NCBI GenBank assembly: GCA_019636475.1
Contig: JAHBXN010000006.1
Coordinates: forward strand, 186,001-250,000
DNA: 64,000 bases
From: Phycisphaerae bacterium
Lineage (GTDB): Bacteria; Planctomycetota; Phycisphaerae; UBA1845; UTPLA1
Reading direction: 5' to 3'
The notes below the pieces were generated by a model. It worked only from the letters and a program-made list of their open reading frames with translations, ran no database searches and was not told the DNA's origin. The position numbers were made by a program, and so were the translations under genes. How positions within the stretch are numbered: position 1 is the stretch's first letter; the number at the start of each line of letters is the position of its first letter. Positions 62,433 through 64,000 of this stretch are shown here, one piece after another.

Positions 62433-62665
62433 ACCGGTGATACCGATCGCGCGATTCGACGGTCGATAATCAGCCGAGGAATCGTCGGAGGGCCATGCAC
62501 CTTCCTGCCCAGTCTGGATGCAACGACCGCGAAATTGACCTGAATACGCGTGCACTGTCCTCCGCGCTTTCAAAAATAATGAAACGACGCGGGCTGCATT
62601 GTGAGCCGATCGGGCGGTTCCTTACAATTCTGCAAGGCGACGATAGCACGGTCGCGGTGAGCGTC

Positions 62666-63637
62666 ATGAAATCGACGATCGATTTAGCCAGCCCAGTCTC
62701 CGATTCGCTTGAACGAGTCATTGAATTATTTGATGCCGAGATTCGGTCTGATCTGCCGTTCGTCAATCGATTGACGGAACAGGTTCGACGCTATCGCGGC
62801 AAGCTGCTACGGCCGAATCTCCTGCTGTTGTCGGGCGAAGCGACGGGGCGGATCGAGCACGATCATCTTGTTCTCGCGGCTGTCGTCGAAATGGTGCACA
62901 TGGCGACGCTAGTGCACGATGATGTGCTCGATGAGGCTGACGTCCGCCGGCGCAATGTGACGATCAACCGGATGATCGGAAACGAAGGCGCCGTGCTGCT
63001 GGGCGATTATCTCATTTCCCATGCCTACCATCTTTGCAGTTCGCTGGGTTCGACCTGGGCGTCGCGGCGCGTGGCAGCCGTGACCAATATCGTGTGCGAA
63101 GGCGAACTGATGCAGATTGATAACCGCGGCAATCTCGAACTGACCGAAACCGAATACTATGAGATTATTCGGCGCAAGACGGCGGCACTCACGGGCCTTT
63201 GCTGCGAGTTGGGGGCGGCGGTTTCGGGAACGACCGCCGACGTGGTTGAGTGCATGACGGCCTTCGGGACCGAGCTGGGCATGGCGTTTCAGATTGTGGA
63301 CGACCTGCTCGATCTGACCGGGTCCGAGGCGGAAACCGGCAAGTCAGTCGGCCGCGATGCCGATCTCGGCAAGCTCACCCTGCCGCTCATCCGCTATCTG
63401 GAGCAGGCCGATTCGACCGGCCGCGCGGCGCTTCGGGAGATTCTCTCGTCCTCGTCAACTGACCGATCGGAGCGCATTCGGACACTCATCGCGGACTCGA
63501 ATTGCGTCGAACAGGCGCTGGATGCGGCGCGAGCGAGAATTCAATTCGCACTTGATCGACTCGCCTGCCTCCCGGAATCGACAGCGAAGGCCCGGCTCAT
63601 TGCGGCGGCCGAGTTCGTCGTGCAACGGCGGGTGTAG
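62666..63637 (+). CDS. Trans-polyprenyl diphosphate synthase
   Basis: A 323-residue prenyltransferase. First aspartate motif DDVLDEADVRRR (DDxxD at 85-89), second DDLLDLTG (212-216), GKLLRP (45-50) near the start and the KTAALTGLCCELGA stretch are those of long-chain trans-synthases (octaprenyl/heptaprenyl type). It should condense isopentenyl units into the side chain of a quinone; chain length cannot be told by eye. The ATG MKSTIDLASPVSD gives the family length; an earlier in-frame start adds 57 residues of unclear sequence. Quinone use fits NorZ, a quinol oxidase, elsewhere in the window. Confidence 0.9.
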   Translation: MKSTIDLASPVSDSLERVIELFDAEIRSDLPFVNRLTEQVRRYRGKLLRPNLLLLSGEATGRIEHDHLVLAAVVEMVHMATLVHDDVLDEADVRRRNVTINRMIGNEGAVLLGDYLISHAYHLCSSLGSTWASRRVAAVTNIVCEGELMQIDNRGNLELTETEYYEIIRRKTAALTGLCCELGAAVSGTTADVVECMTAFGTELGMAFQIVDDLLDLTGSEAETGKSVGRDADLGKLTLPLIRYLEQADSTGRAALREILSSSSTDRSERIRTLIADSNCVEQALDAARARIQFALDRLACLPESTAKARLIAAAEFVVQRRV

Positions 63638-63649
63638 CACGCGGCCGAT

Positions 63650-63667
63650 GACCCGCCATGGCGGGTC
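63650..63667. repeat. Perfect 18-base palindrome after the prenyl synthase
   Basis: GACCCGCCATGGCGGGTC starts 12 bases after the stop codon. As RNA it forms a GC-rich stem with a CATG loop. Without a T-run it is not a standard intrinsic terminator; it may act as a transcript-end structure or a protein-binding site. The next gene begins 124 bases further on. Confidence 0.6.
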
Positions 63668-63791
63668 CACACACCATGAGGCAAATCCCGATTGAAAGCT
63701 GATCGCAATCCAGACGGCGCGACCGAGAGTCCTCGATACAATTGCGTAGAGTTGCATCCAGTCATAGGGCTGTTGGCGAGGAAAGGCTCCG

Positions 63792-64000
63792 TATGCGCAC
63801 GTTCATCGCAATTGATGCTTCGGAAGCGCTTCGGCTGCGTCTGTCCGAGACCCAGTCGCGCATACGGAAGGCCGTGCCGAATCTCAAGTTCGTTCCGGAC
63901 CATCAGCTTCATTTGACCTTGAAGTTTCTGGGTGACATGGATGTGGAACCGAATGGGTCGGCCTCAGGCAATGGCCCGCTTGGCGAACTGATGCGGCAGC
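63792..64000 (+). CDS. thpR: RNA 2',3'-cyclic phosphodiesterase, C-terminus cut by window edge
   Basis: An open frame from ATG at 63792 to the window end (69 complete codons), with AGGAAAGG upstream. MRTFIAIDASEALRLRL is the family opening and HLTLKFLG carries the first HxTx catalytic motif; the second lies outside. ThpR (formerly called 2'-5' RNA ligase) opens 2',3'-cyclic phosphates at RNA ends. It follows the prenyl synthase in the same direction. Confidence 0.9.

Noticed and set aside
1-64000. CRISPR arrays, tRNA or rRNA genes, insertion sequences, prophage genes
   Set aside because: No regularly spaced repeats, cloverleaf-like sequences, rRNA motifs, transposase or integrase proteins were noticed in reading the window. 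A tRNAscan or Infernal run would be decisive for small RNAs.

Overview
The window reads as a chromosomal segment of a GC-rich (by eye about 60-65% GC), Gram-negative-type bacterium, most likely a planctomycete (Planctomycetota, perhaps Phycisphaerae). The reasons are indirect. Housekeeping genes are scattered as single genes or short mixed-function runs (pheT without pheS beside it, isolated trpD, hom, ald, prfA, infA, rpmE). Many proteins look lineage-restricted, and one fuses TPR repeats to two RNA polymerase alpha-CTD-like modules (59098-60429). No rRNA, tRNA, transposase, integrase, phage module or CRISPR array was recognised, so this is core-type chromosome rather than an island.

Layout. 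1-7309: minus-strand genes for a truncated secreted propeller-like protein, PheT, a type I phosphodiesterase and a GT-C-like membrane protein. 7603-10807: plus-strand HD-type signalling protein and two envelope-associated unknowns. 10886-11971: QueA. 12201-15915: an unknown, a P-loop protein of the capsular-kinase type with an eroded nucleotide-binding loop, and a lipid-linked-sugar flippase, ending in a clear intrinsic terminator. 16043-18929: Rrf2 regulator divergent from quinol nitric oxide reductase NorZ, with two matching palindromes between them. 19011-22313: CBS protein, fructose-bisphosphatase, release factor 1 and L31 (minus). 22894-24081: RNase D. 24130-26779: a cytosolic histidine kinase and NtrC-type regulator. 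27719-33425: alanine dehydrogenase, a MacAB-like export system and CoaD.

33456-39075 (minus) is a second, compositionally different export cluster: lipoprotein with a cysteine cluster, two separate FtsX-type permeases, ATPase, HlyD-type adaptor and a small cysteine-rich secreted protein. 39156-43971: SDR oxidoreductase, tiny cysteine-rich membrane protein, DinB-like protein, RsmE, homoserine dehydrogenase. 44253-45950: two unknowns, one disordered with a C-terminal membrane anchor. 46107-49889: IF-1, all-alpha dUTPase, glycosyltransferase, YkgJ-type cysteine-cluster protein. 49935-57579 (minus): MoxR ATPase, membrane haem-c protein, DHH phosphoesterase, RibF, copper ATPase with its chaperone, and a nucleoside-hydrolase-like protein. 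57810-64000 (plus): TrpD, TPR/alpha-CTD protein, SpoIID-domain protein, MoaC, polyprenyl synthase and a truncated ThpR.

No single cluster is proven to be a new system. The best candidates are the Rrf2/NorZ regulatory region, the TPR-alpha-CTD protein, the cysteine-rich ABC export cluster, and a set of catalytic-fold proteins with eroded active sites (capsular-kinase-like, HD-GYP-like and nucleoside-hydrolase-like).
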